DNA of 64,000 bases, taken from the NCBI GenBank assembly GCA_947184155.2, contig CAMXCT020001402.1, positions 68,463 through 132,462 on the forward strand, given 5' to 3'. Below are positions 23,034 through 34,179 of the stretch, piece by piece; position 1 is the stretch's first letter, and each line of letters begins with the position of its first letter. The notes under the pieces are model-generated. The model saw only the letters and a program-made list of their open reading frames with translations. It searched no databases and was not told the DNA's origin. Made by a program: the position numbers and the translations under genes. Origin of the DNA: Cladocopium goreaui. Lineage: Eukaryota > Sar > Dinophyceae > Suessiales > Symbiodiniaceae.

Positions 23034-23401
23034 ATCACTTTGTTCATAACTTGGGGTCAAAACGGATTCAAGCGGCTTGGCATACGATTCACTGAAGTTC
23101 CAATCAAAGACACTGCTCTCCATGAAGTTTTTCGGAATGTTCACCGGAGTTTTGACCCTCCTTGGGGCGCTTCGATGGCGACCCTGCACCAGACCAGTTT
23201 GAACACTGATTGCTGAAGGTTGCTTTGGAGATCCCCAAAATACCAATGGTTTTGTTTGGCTCTTAGATCAGTAAACTTAGATTTCTGCGGATTTGATCTT
23301 CTGAGCCCTACACTGCAAAGAACAAACTGCGTGCATTGACTAAAACTAGCTGTTTGGCTGTGAGTTCTACAAGGTAGTTTTGGACAAACAAATCTCAAGC
23401 A
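23034..23401 (+). promoter_or_regulatory. 5' flank of the first ferredoxin gene
   Basis: Most of this flank is unlike the spacers between later copies. Only the last 60 or so bases (TTTGGCTGTGAG-like, CTACAAGGTAG, TTTTGGACAAACAAATCTCA, AGCA before ATG) are shared by all nine. This conserved block is the likely 5' untranslated region. One of its AG dinucleotides (after CTACA or in GGTAG) would be the spliced-leader acceptor; which one is not known. Confidence 0.4.
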
Positions 23402-23899
23402 ATGGCTTCTCAGTCTCGTGTGCTGCCTGCCTTGGTGGTTGCGGCCTGCTGTGCGGCCCTGCTGCGCAGCTTCTTGGCCCCCAGCGCAGACACCTTTGTG
23501 GCACCTCAGCAGAGTGTGCACTTGGGCTGCAAGGCCTTGTCCAAAGGCGCATTGGCAGCAGGCGATGTGCCAGCCATCGTGAACACTGTGCCCGCTCGTC
23601 CCGGAGTGCCAGCCCACTTCAAGGTGACCCTCGAGACCCCTGATGGCACGCAGTCCTTCGAGTGCCCTGAGGACGTGTACATCCTGGATCAGGCTGAGGA
23701 GGAAGGCTTGGAATTGCCCTACTCCTGCCGTGCTGGATCTTGCTCCAGCTGCGCTGGCAAGGTGCTTGAGGGCAGCATTGACCAGAGCGACCAGGCGTTC
23801 TTGGATGACGACCAGATGGGCGAGGGATTCTGCCTCACCTGCGTCACCTATGCCACCTCTGATGTGACCATCAAGACCCACTGTGAGGATGAGCTTTGA
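23402..23899 (+). CDS. petF: Plastid 2Fe-2S ferredoxin precursor, copy 1 of 9
   Basis: This is a plant-type ferredoxin, the soluble one-electron carrier that takes electrons from photosystem I and passes them to ferredoxin-NADP reductase and other plastid enzymes. The precursor has 165 residues. Residues 1 to about 70 are a targeting region with a hydrophobic stretch ([15 protein letters not shown], 7-21) followed by a Ser/Ala/Pro-rich part, the signal-plus-transit layout used for dinoflagellate plastids. The mature part starts near [11 protein letters not shown]. The cluster ligands are C109, C114, C117 and C147 (C-x4-C-x2-C-x29-C), and the end THCEDEL matches the acidic ferredoxin tail. The gene is intronless. 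The ATG is chosen because it begins the conserved block in all nine copies. Copy 1 alone has Ala at residue 10. Confidence 0.95.
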   Translation: MASQSRVLPALVVAACCAALLRSFLAPSADTFVAPQQSVHLGCKALSKGALAAGDVPAIVNTVPARPGVPAHFKVTLETPDGTQSFECPEDVYILDQAEEEGLELPYSCRAGSCSSCAGKVLEGSIDQSDQAFLDDDQMGEGFCLTCVTYATSDVTIKTHCEDEL

Positions 23900-24113
23900 A
23901 GTGGCAGCTTCGCGGTATAGATTTCTCTTAAGTTACGTAGATTTTCGGTGAATTTTCAGTCTTTGGCTGTGTAACTCTGGCCTCAAGCCAAGTGCCTACA
24001 TTACAGTTTGACAGCCAATCAAACTCTGCAGCCTCTGCTAACGCTTCTAAGTGTCGCATGCTTGAAAATTATACGTCAGACTTGCAGGAATGGAGATTTG
24101 CTGGGGAGAGCGA

Positions 24114-24146
<33 letters not shown>

Positions 24147-24648
24147 CAGTTTTTTTTGGTGAGAACAACTGGGAAGAGTCAATGTGTTAGACTTGTTGAG
24201 CAAGTGATAGTGCAACCTCACACGTGGTTGTGTGAGCATTGAGATATATTGAGATCATCGTGGTGGATTTGCATGACAAGTTGTATTTGCCTACATGTCA
24301 GTGTGAAGTATGTAGCTGTTCTCGTTATTCTTTTTCATGGAGGAAAAAGCGTAGAGTTAATTGCTTGGACACACTTTTATCAGTCCCAAATCAGTCCTTT
24401 GTTGGATGCCACTTGAAGTTGCGTCATATTGGTTATCAAGTCTAGTGCTTTTCACTTGGCAAGACTGAGAATCTGTCTCACAGACACACACAGAAATGTG
24501 TATTTCTCAATCAGGAGATTGCTGCATTTCTGAAATCTGAGTATTTGATGAAAGACTTTCCCAGTCTGATTGAACATGTGCGAACGAGCTGTTTGGCTGT
24601 GAGGTCTACAAGTCTACAAGGTAGTTTTGGACAAACAAATCTCAAGCA
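23900..24648. other. Ferredoxin spacer, class I
   Basis: Spacer type found after copies 1-4. It begins AGTGGCAGCTTCGCGGTATA, includes GGCCTCAAGCCAAGTGCCTA, a GA microsatellite (about 24,110-24,147) and GTCAATGTGTTAGACTTGT, and ends with the conserved pre-ATG block. Confidence 0.85.
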
Positions 24649-25146
24649 ATGGCTTCTCAGTCTCGTGTGCTGCCTGTCTTGGTGGTTGCGGCCTGCTGTG
24701 CGGCCCTGCTGCGCAGCTTCTTGGCCCCCAGCGCAGACACCTTTGTGGCACCTCAGCAGAGTGTGCACTTGGGCTGCAAGGCCTTGTCCAAAGGCGCATT
24801 GGCAGCAGGCGATGTGCCAGCCATCGTGAACACTGTGCCCGCTTGTCCCGGAGTGCCAGCCCACTTCAAGGTGACCCTCGAGACCCCTGATGGCACGCAG
24901 TCCTTCGAGTGCCCTGAGGACGTGTACATCCTGGATCAGGCTGAGGAGGAAGGCTTGGAATTGCCCTACTCCTGCCGTGCTGGATCTTGCTCCAGCTGCG
25001 CTGGCAAGGTGCTTGAGGGCAGCATTGACCAGAGCGACCAGGCGTTCTTGGATGACGACCAGATGGGCGAGGGATTCTGCCTCACCTGCGTCACCTATGC
25101 CACCTCTGATGTGACCATCAAGACCCACTGTGAGGATGAGCTTTGA
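24649..25146 (+). CDS. petF: Plastid 2Fe-2S ferredoxin precursor, copy 2 of 9
   Basis: Same 165-residue protein as copy 1 except Val at residue 10 and Cys instead of Arg at residue 66. Both changes lie in the targeting region; all residues of the mature domain, including the four cluster cysteines, are unchanged. Confidence 0.95.
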   Translation: MASQSRVLPVLVVAACCAALLRSFLAPSADTFVAPQQSVHLGCKALSKGALAAGDVPAIVNTVPACPGVPAHFKVTLETPDGTQSFECPEDVYILDQAEEEGLELPYSCRAGSCSSCAGKVLEGSIDQSDQAFLDDDQMGEGFCLTCVTYATSDVTIKTHCEDEL

Positions 25147-25354
25147 AGTGGCAGCTTCGCGGTATAGATTTCTCTTAAGTTACGTAGATTTTCGGTGAAT
25201 TTTCAGTCTTTGGCTGTGTAACTCTGGCCTCAAGCCAAGTGCCTACATTGCAGTTTGACAGCCAATCAAACTCTGCAGCCTCTGCTAACGCTTCTAAGTG
25301 TCGCATGCTTGAAAATGATGCGTCAGACTTGTATGAATTAAGATTTTCTTGGAG

Positions 25355-25357
25355 AGG

Positions 25358-25391
<34 letters not shown>

Positions 25392-25478
25392 CACAGAGAG
25401 AAAGAGAGAGAGAGAGAGAGAGAAGAGAGAGAGAGGGAGAGAGAGAGAGAGAAGAGAGAGGGAAGGAGACAGCGAGCA
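25355..25478. repeat. GA microsatellite in ferredoxin spacer 2-3
   Basis: A nearly continuous run of GAGA with occasional AAGAG and CACAG. The equivalent tracts in the other class I spacers differ in length, so this is a length-variable site within an otherwise conserved spacer. Confidence 0.9.
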
Positions 25479-25920
25479 GTTTTTTTGTGAGGCAGCTCAA
25501 ATGGTAGCAACTTTAGGGTCGGGAATGGTACAGAACAACTGGGAAGAGTCAATGTGTTAGACTTGTTAAACAGGTGGTAGTGCAACTTCAGCTGTTTGTG
25601 TGAGCATTGAGATATATTGAGATATATTGAGGTATATAATGGTGGTGGATTTGCATGACAAGTTGTATTTGCCTACATGTCAGTGCGGAGTATGTATGTT
25701 TTGGGCGATCATGCGCTTTTCATTTGGCAAGACTGACGAATCTGTCCCACAGACATGCACAGCAATGTGTATTTCTCAATCAGGAGATTGCTGCATTTCT
25801 GAAATCTCATGAGTATTTGGTGAAAGACTTTCCCAGTCTGATTGAACATGTGCGAACTAGCTGTTTGGCTGTGAGGTCTACAAGTCTACAAGGTAGTTTT
25901 GGACAAACAAATCTCAAGCA

Positions 25921-26418
25921 ATGGCTTCTCAGTCTCGTGTGCTGCCTGTCTTGGTGGTTGCGGCCTGCTGTGCGGCCCTGCTGCGCAGCTTCTTGGCCCC
26001 CAGCGCAGACACCTTTGTGGCACCTCAGCAGAGTGTGCACTTGGGCTGCAAGGCCTTGTCCAAAGGCGCATTGGCAGCAGGCGATGTGCCAGCCATCGTG
26101 AACACTGTGCCCGCTCGTCCCGGAGTGCCAGCCCACTTCAAGGTGACCCTCGAGACCCCTGATGGCACGCAGTCCTTCGAGTGCCCTGAGGACGTGTACA
26201 TCCTGGATCAGGCTGAGGAGGAAGGCTTGGAATTGCCCTACTCCTGCCGTGCTGGATCTTGCTCCAGCTGCGCTGGCAAGGTGCTTGAGGGCAGCATTGA
26301 CCAGAGCGACCAGGCGTTCTTGGATGACGACCAGATGGGCGAGGGATTCTGCCTCACCTGCGTCACCTATGCCACCTCTGATGTGACCATCAAGACCCAC
26401 TGTGAGGATGAGCTTTGA
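25921..26418 (+). CDS. petF: Plastid 2Fe-2S ferredoxin precursor, copy 3 of 9
   Basis: Val at residue 10 and Arg at residue 66. The mature domain is identical to the other copies. The 3' flank differs at once by one base (AGCGGCAGC instead of AGTGGCAGC). Confidence 0.95.
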   Translation: MASQSRVLPVLVVAACCAALLRSFLAPSADTFVAPQQSVHLGCKALSKGALAAGDVPAIVNTVPARPGVPAHFKVTLETPDGTQSFECPEDVYILDQAEEEGLELPYSCRAGSCSSCAGKVLEGSIDQSDQAFLDDDQMGEGFCLTCVTYATSDVTIKTHCEDEL

Positions 26419-27088
26419 AGCGGCAGCTTCGCGGTATAGATTTCTCTTAAGTTACGTAGATTTTCGGTGAATTTTCAGTCTTTGGCTGTGTAACTCTGGC
26501 CTCAAGCCAAGTGCCTACATTACAGTTTGACAGCCAATCAAACTCTGCAGCCTCTGCTAACGCTTCTAAGTGTCGCATGCTTGAAAATTATACGTCAGAC
26601 TTGCAGGAATGGAGATTTGCTGGGGAGAGCGAGAGACAGAGAGAGAGAGAGAGAGAGAAACGATCGTTTTTTTTTTTTGTCAGGCAGCTCTGGCAAATGG
26701 TATAAAACACCTGGGAAACGTCAATATGTCAATGTGTTAGACTTGTGATGCAGGTGGCACTTCAACCTCAGCCGGTTATGTGAGCATTGAGATATATTGA
26801 GATAATCGTGGTGGATTTGCATGGCAAGTTGTATTTGCATGTATTTGCCTACATGTCAGTGTGGAGTATGTATGTTTTGGGCGATCATGCGCTTTTCATT
26901 TGGCAAGACTGAAGAATCTGTCCTACAGACACGCACAGCAATGTGTATTTCTCAATCAGGAGATCGCTGCATTTCTGAAATCTCATGAGTATTTGGTGAA
27001 AGACTTTCCCAGTCTGATTGAACATGTGCGAACTAGCTGTTTGGCTGTGAGGTCTACAAGGTAGTTTTGGACAAACAAATCTCAAGCA

Positions 27089-27586
27089 ATGGCTTCTCAG
27101 TCTCGTGTGCTGCCTGTCTTGGTGGTTGCGGCCTGCTGTGCGGCCCTGCTGCGCAGCTTCTTGGCCCCCAGCGCAGACACCTTTGTGGCACCTCAGCAGA
27201 GTGTGCACTTGGGCTGCAAGGCCTTGTCCAAAGGCGCATTGGCAGCAGGCGATGTGCCAGCCATCGTGAACACTGTGCCCGCTTGTCCCGGAGTGCCAGC
27301 CCACTTCAAGGTGACCCTCGAGACCCCTGATGGCACGCAGTCCTTCGAGTGCCCTGAGGACGTGTACATCCTGGATCAGGCTGAGGAGGAAGGCTTGGAA
27401 TTGCCCTACTCCTGCCGTGCTGGATCTTGCTCCAGCTGCGCTGGCAAGGTGCTTGAGGGCAGCATTGACCAGAGCGACCAGGCGTTCTTGGATGACGACC
27501 AGATGGGCGAGGGATTCTGCCTCACCTGCGTCACCTATGCCACCTCTGATGTGACCATCAAGACCCACTGTGAGGATGAGCTTTGA
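27089..27586 (+). CDS. petF: Plastid 2Fe-2S ferredoxin precursor, copy 4 of 9
   Basis: Its protein equals copy 2 (Val10, Cys66), although copy 3 between them has Arg66. This patchwork fits gene conversion or duplication of a two-gene block. Confidence 0.95.
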   Translation: MASQSRVLPVLVVAACCAALLRSFLAPSADTFVAPQQSVHLGCKALSKGALAAGDVPAIVNTVPACPGVPAHFKVTLETPDGTQSFECPEDVYILDQAEEEGLELPYSCRAGSCSSCAGKVLEGSIDQSDQAFLDDDQMGEGFCLTCVTYATSDVTIKTHCEDEL

Positions 27587-27789
27587 AGTGGCAGCTTCGC
27601 GGTATAGATTTCTCTTAAGCTACCTAGATTTTCGGTGAATTTTCAGTTTTTGGCTGTGCAATTCTGGCCTCAAGCCAAGTGCCTACATTGCAGTTTGACA
27701 GCCAATCAAACCCTGCAGCCTCTGCTAACGCTTCTAAGTGTCGCATGCTTGAAAATGATGCGTCGACTTGTATGAATTGAGATGTGCTT

Positions 27790-27793
27790 GGAG

Positions 27794-27836
<43 letters not shown>

Positions 27837-27928
27837 AGAGAGAGAAGAGAGAGAGAAGAGAGAGAGAAGAGAGAGAGAAGAGAGAGAGAGAAGAGAGAGA
27901 GAAGAGAGAGAGAAGAGAGAGGGAGGGA
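27790..27928. repeat. GA microsatellite in ferredoxin spacer 4-5
   Basis: GAGAGAGAAGA runs of about 140 bases at the same place in the spacer as the tracts near 24,110, 25,355 and 26,625. Confidence 0.9.
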
Positions 27929-28364
27929 GACAGCGAGCAGTTTTTTTGTGAAGCAGCTCAAAATGGTAGTAACTTTAGGGTCGCAAATTGTATAGAAAAA
28001 CTGGGAAGAGTCAATGTGTTAGACTTGTGATGCAGGTGGCACTTCAACCTCAGCTGGTTGTGTGAGCATTGAGATATATTGAGGTATATAATGGTGGTTG
28101 ATTTGCATGACAAGTTGTATTTGCCTACATGTCAGTGTGGAGTATGTATGTTTTGGGCGATCATGCGCTTTTCATTTGGCAAGACTGACGAATCTGTCCC
28201 ACAGACATGCACAGCAATGTGTATTTCTCAATCAGGAGATTGCTGCATTTCTGAAATCTCATGAGTATTTGATGAAAGACTTTCCCAGTCTGATTGAACA
28301 TGTGCGAACTAGCTGTTTGGCTGTGAGGTCTACAAGGTAGTTTTGGACAAACAAATCTCAAGCA

Positions 28365-28862
28365 ATGGCTTCTCAGTCTCGTGTGCTGCCTGTCTTGGTG
28401 GTTGCGGCCTGCTGTGCGGCCCTGCTGCGCAGCTTCTTGGCCCCCGGCGCAGACACCTTTGTGGCACCTCAGCAGAGTGTCCACTTGGGCTGCAAGGCCT
28501 TGTCCAAAGGCGCATTGGCAGCAGGCGATGTGCCAGCCATCGTGAACACTGTGCCCGCTCGCCCCGGAGTGCCAGCCCACTTCAAGGTGACCCTCGAGAC
28601 CCCTGATGGCACGCAGTCCTTCGAGTGCCCTGAGGACGTGTACATCCTGGATCAGGCTGAGGAGGAAGGCTTGGAGTTGCCCTACTCCTGCCGTGCTGGA
28701 TCTTGCTCCAGCTGCGCTGGCAAGGTGCTTGAAGGCAGCATTGACCAGAGCGACCAGGCGTTCTTGGATGACGACCAGATGGGCGAGGGATTCTGCCTCA
28801 CCTGCGTCACCTATGCCACCTCTGATGTGACCATCAAGACCCACTGTGAGGATGAGCTTTGA
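28365..28862 (+). CDS. petF: Plastid 2Fe-2S ferredoxin precursor, copy 5 of 9
   Basis: Val10, and Gly instead of Ser at residue 28. It also carries several silent changes not seen in other copies (for example GTCCACTTG for GTGCACTTG, and GAAGGC for GAGGGC). It is the switch point of the array: the spacer before it is class I and the spacer after it is class II. Confidence 0.95.
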   Translation: MASQSRVLPVLVVAACCAALLRSFLAPGADTFVAPQQSVHLGCKALSKGALAAGDVPAIVNTVPARPGVPAHFKVTLETPDGTQSFECPEDVYILDQAEEEGLELPYSCRAGSCSSCAGKVLEGSIDQSDQAFLDDDQMGEGFCLTCVTYATSDVTIKTHCEDEL

Positions 28863-29306
28863 AGTGGCAGTTCGATTATGACAGTCTCACCACACGAGTT
28901 TTCCTCTGGGTTTCTTCACCATGGATTTCTGGCCTAACGCCAAGAGCCAGGAGTACAGTCTGACAAAATGACCACTATGCAGTGTGAATCTCTTGCCGGC
29001 ATTTTCAACGCCGAAACAAATTGAGCGCGCGGTGCAGCTTACTGTACTGAAAGTAGCCTACTGAAAGTGAGAAAGGGAGTTGTTTGTGATTTTGCCCCAT
29101 TTTCCCACAGTTGACTTTTTGCGAGGTCATTGATTTTCCTGCTTAAAGCCTTGTCCATGCGGTCTCAGAAACGTTTTTGTGGAAGAGACACCTTTAAGTC
29201 TTCGATTGTTGGCATTCGTGTGGACGGTGTGTGAAGTGAAGCAAGACTGCAGAGAATTTTGGCTGTGAGGTCTACAAGGTAGTCTTGGACAAACAAATCT
29301 CAAGCA
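28863..29306. other. Ferredoxin spacer, class II
   Basis: It begins AGTGGCAGTTCGATTATGAC and contains GGCCTAACGCCAAGAGCCAG and GCCTTGTCCATGCGGTCTCA. By eye it matches the spacer at 32,338-32,781 throughout, so the two 942-bp start-to-start segments (copy 5 to 6, copy 8 to 9) are recent duplicates. It shares with class I only the first bases after the stop and the block before the ATG. Confidence 0.9.
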
Positions 29307-29804
29307 ATGGCTTCTCAGTCTCGTGTGCTGCCTTTCTTGGTGGTTGCGGCCTGCTGTGCGGCCCTGCTGCGCAGCTTCTTGGCCCCCAGCGCAGACACCT
29401 TTGTGGCACCTCAGCAGAGTGTGCACTTGGGCTGCAAGGCCTTGTCCAAAGGCGCATTGGCAGCAGGCGATGTGCCAGCCATCGTGAACACTGTGCCCGC
29501 TCGTCCCGGAGTGCCAGCCCACTTCAAGGTGACCCTCGAGACCCCTGATGGCACGCAGTCCTTCGAGTGCCCTGAGGACGTGTACATCCTGGATCAGGCT
29601 GAGGAGGAAGGCTTGGAATTGCCCTACTCCTGCCGTGCTGGATCTTGCTCCAGCTGCGCTGGCAAGGTGCTTGAGGGCAGCATTGACCAGAGCGACCAGG
29701 CGTTCTTGGATGACGACCAGATGGGCGAGGGATTCTGCCTCACCTGCGTCACCTATGCCACCTCTGATGTGACCATCAAGACCCACTGTGAGGATGAGCT
29801 TTGA
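29307..29804 (+). CDS. petF: Plastid 2Fe-2S ferredoxin precursor, copy 6 of 9
   Basis: Phe at residue 10, in the middle of the hydrophobic targeting stretch, a state shared only with copy 9. The mature domain is unchanged. Confidence 0.95.
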   Translation: MASQSRVLPFLVVAACCAALLRSFLAPSADTFVAPQQSVHLGCKALSKGALAAGDVPAIVNTVPARPGVPAHFKVTLETPDGTQSFECPEDVYILDQAEEEGLELPYSCRAGSCSSCAGKVLEGSIDQSDQAFLDDDQMGEGFCLTCVTYATSDVTIKTHCEDEL

Positions 29805-30007
29805 AGTGGCAGTTCGACTATGGCAGTCTCACCACACGAGTTTTCCTCCGGGTTTTCTTCACCATGAATTTCTGGCCTAACGCCAAGAGCCAGGAGTACA
29901 GTTTGACAAAATGACCACTATGCAGTGTGAATGTCTTGCTGGCATTTTCAACGCCTGAAAAGTTTTAGCTTGTAGTGCAACTTACTGAAAGTAGTTGAAA
30001 GTAATCT

Positions 30008-30475
30008 GTTCCCCCTAATACTACCCCCTCCCCAAATAATAAACACCTCAGGTAGTTTTGTTATTAGGGGTATTTAATTATTCGGGTGCGAAGCTTCCCC
30101 CTAATACTAAATTAAAAACATTTAAAAACCCTAATATAAAAAACATTTTTTCTATTTCAAAATCGATTAGATTTCCTTTTAAAATCTAATTAACATATTG
30201 CCAGAAATTGGATTTCGAAGCTTTCCCCTAATATTAAATTAAACACCTACTTTTGTTTCTACCTTAAAAGACGGACCCTAATAAAAAACACCCCAGGGTT
30301 TACTAGTTTTTATTATTAGGGGGTGAAACCCTGAAATTGTAGCTTCATTTTTAAATTGTTTTCTAAAGGATATCAATAAAAAATCAAATTGGCCAACCTC
30401 AAATTTTCCAAAAATGGAGACGGACCCTAGTTTTTTTTTTATTTGGGGGGTTAAGGAATAGAGGGAAGGGATTAA
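30008..30475. mobile_element. AT-rich insertion in ferredoxin spacer 6-7
   Basis: Other class II spacers run directly from ACTGAAAGTAG into CCTACTGAAAGTGAGAAAGG. Here about 470 bases are inserted between these landmarks, which accounts for the longer start-to-start distance (1,434 instead of 942). The insert has many copies of CCCCTAATA and its complement TATTAGGGG, plus ACACCCCAGGGTTT. No coding capacity; its type is unknown. Confidence 0.65.
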
Positions 30476-30740
30476 CCTACTGAAAGTGAGAAAGGAGTTG
30501 TTTGTGACTATGCACCATGTTCCCACAGTTGACTTTTTGCGAGGTCATTGATTTTCCTGCCTAAAGCCTTGTCCATGCGGTCTCAGAAACGTTTTTTTTA
30601 ACAGTGGAAGACGTGGAAGAGACACCTTTAAGTCTTCGATTGTTGGCATTCGTGTGGATGGTGTGTGAAGTGAAGCAAGACTGCAGAGAATTTTGGCTGT
30701 GAGGTCTACAAGGTAGTTTTGGACAAACAAATCTCAAGCA

Positions 30741-31238
30741 ATGGCTTCTCAGTCTCGTGTGCTGCCTGTCTTGGTGGTTGCGGCCTGCTGTGCGGCCCTG
30801 CTGCGCAGCTTCTTGGCCCCCAGCACAGACACCTTTGTGGCACCTCAGCAGAGTGTGCACTTGGGCTGCAAGGCCTTGTCCAAAGGCGCACTGGCAGCAG
30901 GCGATGTGCCAGCCATCGTGAACACTGTGCCCGCTCGTCCCGGAGTGCCAGCCCACTTCAAGGTGACCCTTGAGACCCCTGATGGTACGCAGTCCTTCGA
31001 GTGCCCTGAGGACGTGTACATCCTGGATCAGGCTGAGGAGGAAGGCTTGGAATTGCCCTACTCCTGCCGTGCTGGATCTTGCTCCAGCTGCGCTGGCAAG
31101 GTGCTTGAGGGCAGCATTGACCAGAGCGACCAGGCGTTCTTGGATGACGACCAGATGGGCGAGGGATTCTGCCTCACCTGCGTCACCTATGCCACCTCTG
31201 ATGTGACCATCAAGACCCACTGTGAGGATGAGCTTTGA
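30741..31238 (+). CDS. petF: Plastid 2Fe-2S ferredoxin precursor, copy 7 of 9
   Basis: Val10, and Thr instead of Ala at residue 29. Silent changes such as GATGGTACG and CTTGAGACC are shared with copy 8 only. Confidence 0.95.
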   Translation: MASQSRVLPVLVVAACCAALLRSFLAPSTDTFVAPQQSVHLGCKALSKGALAAGDVPAIVNTVPARPGVPAHFKVTLETPDGTQSFECPEDVYILDQAEEEGLELPYSCRAGSCSSCAGKVLEGSIDQSDQAFLDDDQMGEGFCLTCVTYATSDVTIKTHCEDEL

Positions 31239-31520
31239 AGTGGCAGTTCGCTAGGCAGTCTCACCACACGCATTTCCTCCGGGTTTTCTTCACCATGGAG
31301 TTTCTGGCCTAACGCAAAGCCAGGAGTACATCTGACAAAATGACACACTATGCAGGTGAGATGCTCTTGCTGGCGTTTTCAACGCCGAAACAATAATGAG
31401 CGTGCGGGGCAGCCTTACGGTACTGAAAGGAGCCTACTGAAAGTGAGAAGGGATTGGGTTTGTTATTTTGCCATTTTTCCCCACGTCGACTTTTTGCGAG
31501 TTCATTGATTTTTCCTGCCT
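31239..31520. other. Error-rich class II ferredoxin spacer
   Basis: It aligns to the class II spacer but with an unusual number of one-base gaps and changes (TTCGCTAGGCAG for TTCGATTATGACAG, ACGCAAAGCC for ACGCCAAGAGCC, GACACACTATGCAGG for GACCACTATGCAG). This pattern looks more like unpolished long-read consensus than evolution. Confidence 0.55.
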
Positions 31521-31522
31521 AG

Positions 31523-31561
<39 letters not shown>

Positions 31562-31664
31562 AAAAAAACAAGGAAAAAAAAAAAAAAAGAAAAAAAAAAA
31601 AAAAAACAAACAAAAAAAAAAAACAAAAAACAAAGAAAAGAAAACCAACAAAAAAAAAAAAAAA
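31521..31664. repeat. A-rich tract of about 145 bases in a ferredoxin spacer
   Basis: Almost only A with scattered C, G and T, inserted where the other class II spacers read TTTTCCTGCCTAAAGCCTTG. It may be an expanded run of A, a retroposition scar, or an assembly artefact next to the error-rich stretch before it. Confidence 0.85.
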
Positions 31665-31839
31665 GCCTTGTCCATGCGGTCTCAGAAACGTTTTTTTAAA
31701 CAGTGGAAGACGTGGAAGAGACACCTTTAAGTCTCCGATTGTTGGCATTCGTGTGGACGGTGTGTGAAGTGAAGCAAGACTGCAGAGAATTTTGGCTGTG
31801 AGGTCTACAAGGTAGTTTTGGACAAACAAATCTCAAGCA

Positions 31840-32337
31840 ATGGCTTCTCAGTCTCGTGTGCTGCCTGTCTTGGTGGTTGCGGCCTGCTGTGCGGCCCTGC
31901 TGCGCAGCTTCTTGGCCCCCAGCACAGACACCTTTGTGGCACCTCAGCAGAGTGTGCACTTGGGCTGCAAGGCCTTGTCCAAAGGCGCACTGGCAGCAGG
32001 CGATGTGCCAGCCATCGTGAACACTGTGCCCGCTCGTCCCGGAGTGCCAGCCCACTTCAAGGTGACCCTTGAGACCCCTGATGGTACGCAGTCCTTCGAG
32101 TGCCCTGAGGACGTGTACATCCTGGATCAGGCTGAGGAGGAAGGCTTGGAATTGCCCTACTCCTGCCGTGCTGGATCTTGCTCCAGCTGCGCTGGCAAGG
32201 TGCTTGAGGGCAGCATTGACCAGAGCGACCAGGCGTTCTTGGATGACGACCAGATGGGCGAGGGATTCTGCCTCACCTGCGTCACCTATGCCACCTCTGA
32301 TGTGACCATCAAGACCCACTGTGAGGATGAGCTTTGA
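31840..32337 (+). CDS. petF: Plastid 2Fe-2S ferredoxin precursor, copy 8 of 9
   Basis: Protein identical to copy 7 (Val10, Thr29), and the same silent changes are present, so copies 7 and 8 are the youngest pair by this test. Confidence 0.95.
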   Translation: MASQSRVLPVLVVAACCAALLRSFLAPSTDTFVAPQQSVHLGCKALSKGALAAGDVPAIVNTVPARPGVPAHFKVTLETPDGTQSFECPEDVYILDQAEEEGLELPYSCRAGSCSSCAGKVLEGSIDQSDQAFLDDDQMGEGFCLTCVTYATSDVTIKTHCEDEL

Positions 32338-32781
32338 AGTGGCAGTTCGATTATGACAGTCTCACCACACGAGTTTTCCTCTGGGTTTCTTCACCATGGA
32401 TTTCTGGCCTAACGCCAAGAGCCAGGAGTACAGTCTGACAAAATGACCACTATGCAGTGTGAATCTCTTGCCGGCATTTTCAACGCCGAAACAAATTGAG
32501 CGCGCGGTGCAGCTTACTGTACTGAAAGTAGCCTACTGAAAGTGAGAAAGGGAGTTGTTTGTGATTTTGCCCCATTTTCCCACAGTTGACTTTTTGCGAG
32601 GTCATTGATTTTCCTGCTTAAAGCCTTGTCCATGCGGTCTCAGAAACGTTTTTGTGGAAGAGACACCTTTAAGTCTTCGATTGTTGGCATTCGTGTGGAC
32701 GGTGTGTGAAGTGAAGCAAGACTGCAGAGAATTTTGGCTGTGAGGTCTACAAGGTAGTCTTGGACAAACAAATCTCAAGCA

Positions 32782-33279
32782 ATGGCTTCTCAGTCTCGTG
32801 TGCTGCCTTTCTTGGTGGTTGCGGCCTGCTGTGCGGCCCTGCTGCGCAGCTTCTTGGCCCCCAGCGCAGACACCTTTGTGGCACCTCAGCAGAGTGTGCA
32901 CTTGGGCTGCAAGGCCTTGTCCAAAGGCGCATTGGCAGCAGGCGATGTGCCAGCCATCGTGAACACTGTGCCCGCTCGTCCCGGAGTGCCAGCCCACTTC
33001 AAGGTGACCCTCGAGACCCCTGATGGCACGCAGTCCTTCGAGTGCCCTGAGGACGTGTACATCCTGGATCAGGCTGAGGAGGAAGGCTTGGAATTGCCCT
33101 ACTCCTGCCGTGCTGGATCTTGCTCCAGCTGCGCTGGCAAGGTGCTTGAGGGCAGCATTGACCAGAGTGACCAGGCGTTCTTGGATGACGACCAGATGGG
33201 CGAGGGATTCTGCCTCACCTGCGTCACCTATGCCACCTCTGATGTGACCATCAAGACCCACTGTGAGGATGAGCTTTGA
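32782..33279 (+). CDS. petF: Plastid 2Fe-2S ferredoxin precursor, copy 9 of 9
   Basis: Protein identical to copy 6 (Phe10); one silent change (GAGTGAC for GAGCGAC) was noticed. Class II sequence follows for about 160 bases and then stops near 33,440, which marks the 3' edge of the array. Confidence 0.95.
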   Translation: MASQSRVLPFLVVAACCAALLRSFLAPSADTFVAPQQSVHLGCKALSKGALAAGDVPAIVNTVPARPGVPAHFKVTLETPDGTQSFECPEDVYILDQAEEEGLELPYSCRAGSCSSCAGKVLEGSIDQSDQAFLDDDQMGEGFCLTCVTYATSDVTIKTHCEDEL

Positions 33280-34051
33280 AGTGGCAGTTCGACTATGGCA
33301 GTCTCACCACACGAGTTTTCCTCTGGGTTTCTTCACCATGGATTTCTGGCCTAACGCCAAGAGCCAGGAGTACCGTTTGACAAAATGACCACTATGCAGT
33401 GTGAATGTCTTGCTGACATTTTCAATGCCTGGAAAGTTTGAGTGTAGGCTTGGAGCAGAATTCTTAGTGGTAGTGAATGGCGTGAGCAGTCAACAGAATC
33501 AATTTGATTATTTTTTCGGGTTTATAAGGGATCATTACAATCCATTTTTTCTTGCAGATCTAAGAGAAAACATCAATCCATCATCATTCATGTCAGCTGT
33601 GACTTTTGCGGCCGTCCAGCTCAGATTGGGTTTCAAATCGACCGATGAATCCAAGAAGTACTTTCATTTTTTAAACACATATTAATATCCACAATGTTTT
33701 CACTAATCTCCACTAATATTCCAACAAGCATTCCACTAATATCCACTCATCAGCAACTGGAGCATTCTTACAGCTCAGATTCCAAAAATGAGCATTGACA
33801 GGCATTGACACAGGAAGGTTTTCATCCACGTAAACTCGTGTCTGGCTGCGTTTCAACTTTTCGGTCATGGTCACGTCGATGGGGATGGATTGAAGCCAAA
33901 GTTGTCCTGCAATTCTTGTGACTCATGGGTGGTTCCGTGAAGCCCCCCCAAAAAATAATGCTTGGTGCTGACTGGAACAGAATATCTGCTTGGTGTTTAT
34001 TGGGCAGGGATTATTCATGGTTAATACTGGTTAATGGTGAATTATTAGTAA
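33280..34051. other. 3' flank of the ferredoxin array; no gene seen
   Basis: It starts with residual spacer sequence and then becomes unrelated AT-rich DNA. The 94-codon frame at 33,401-33,685 begins inside spacer sequence and is not recognised. Confidence 0.5.
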
Positions 34052-34179
34052 CTGGTTGGTGGTGACTGGAACCATGGAATTTTATGACTTTCCAGAAACA
34101 GTTGGGAATGGAATGTCATCCCAACTGACGAACTCACTCCATCATTTTTCAGAGGGGTTGGCGAAAAACCACCAACCAG
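34052..34179. mobile_element. Foldback element family C, copy 2
   Basis: CTGGTTGGTGGTGACTGGAA to AAAACCACCAACCAG, with interior TTGGGAATGGAATGTCATCC and TTTTTCAGAGGGGTTGGCG. Confidence 0.85.

Noticed and set aside
29247..29275. AATTTTGGCT before the ferredoxin start as a spliced-leader relic
   Set aside because: Only nine or ten bases match the leader and the CTCAAG end is missing; a match this short is expected by chance.
23141..33261. Long minus-strand frames (about 200-246 codons) opposite every ferredoxin gene, and shorter plus-strand frames inside each
   Set aside because: Shadows of the GC-rich ferredoxin coding sequence; the ferredoxin frame has the conserved domain and the shadows do not.
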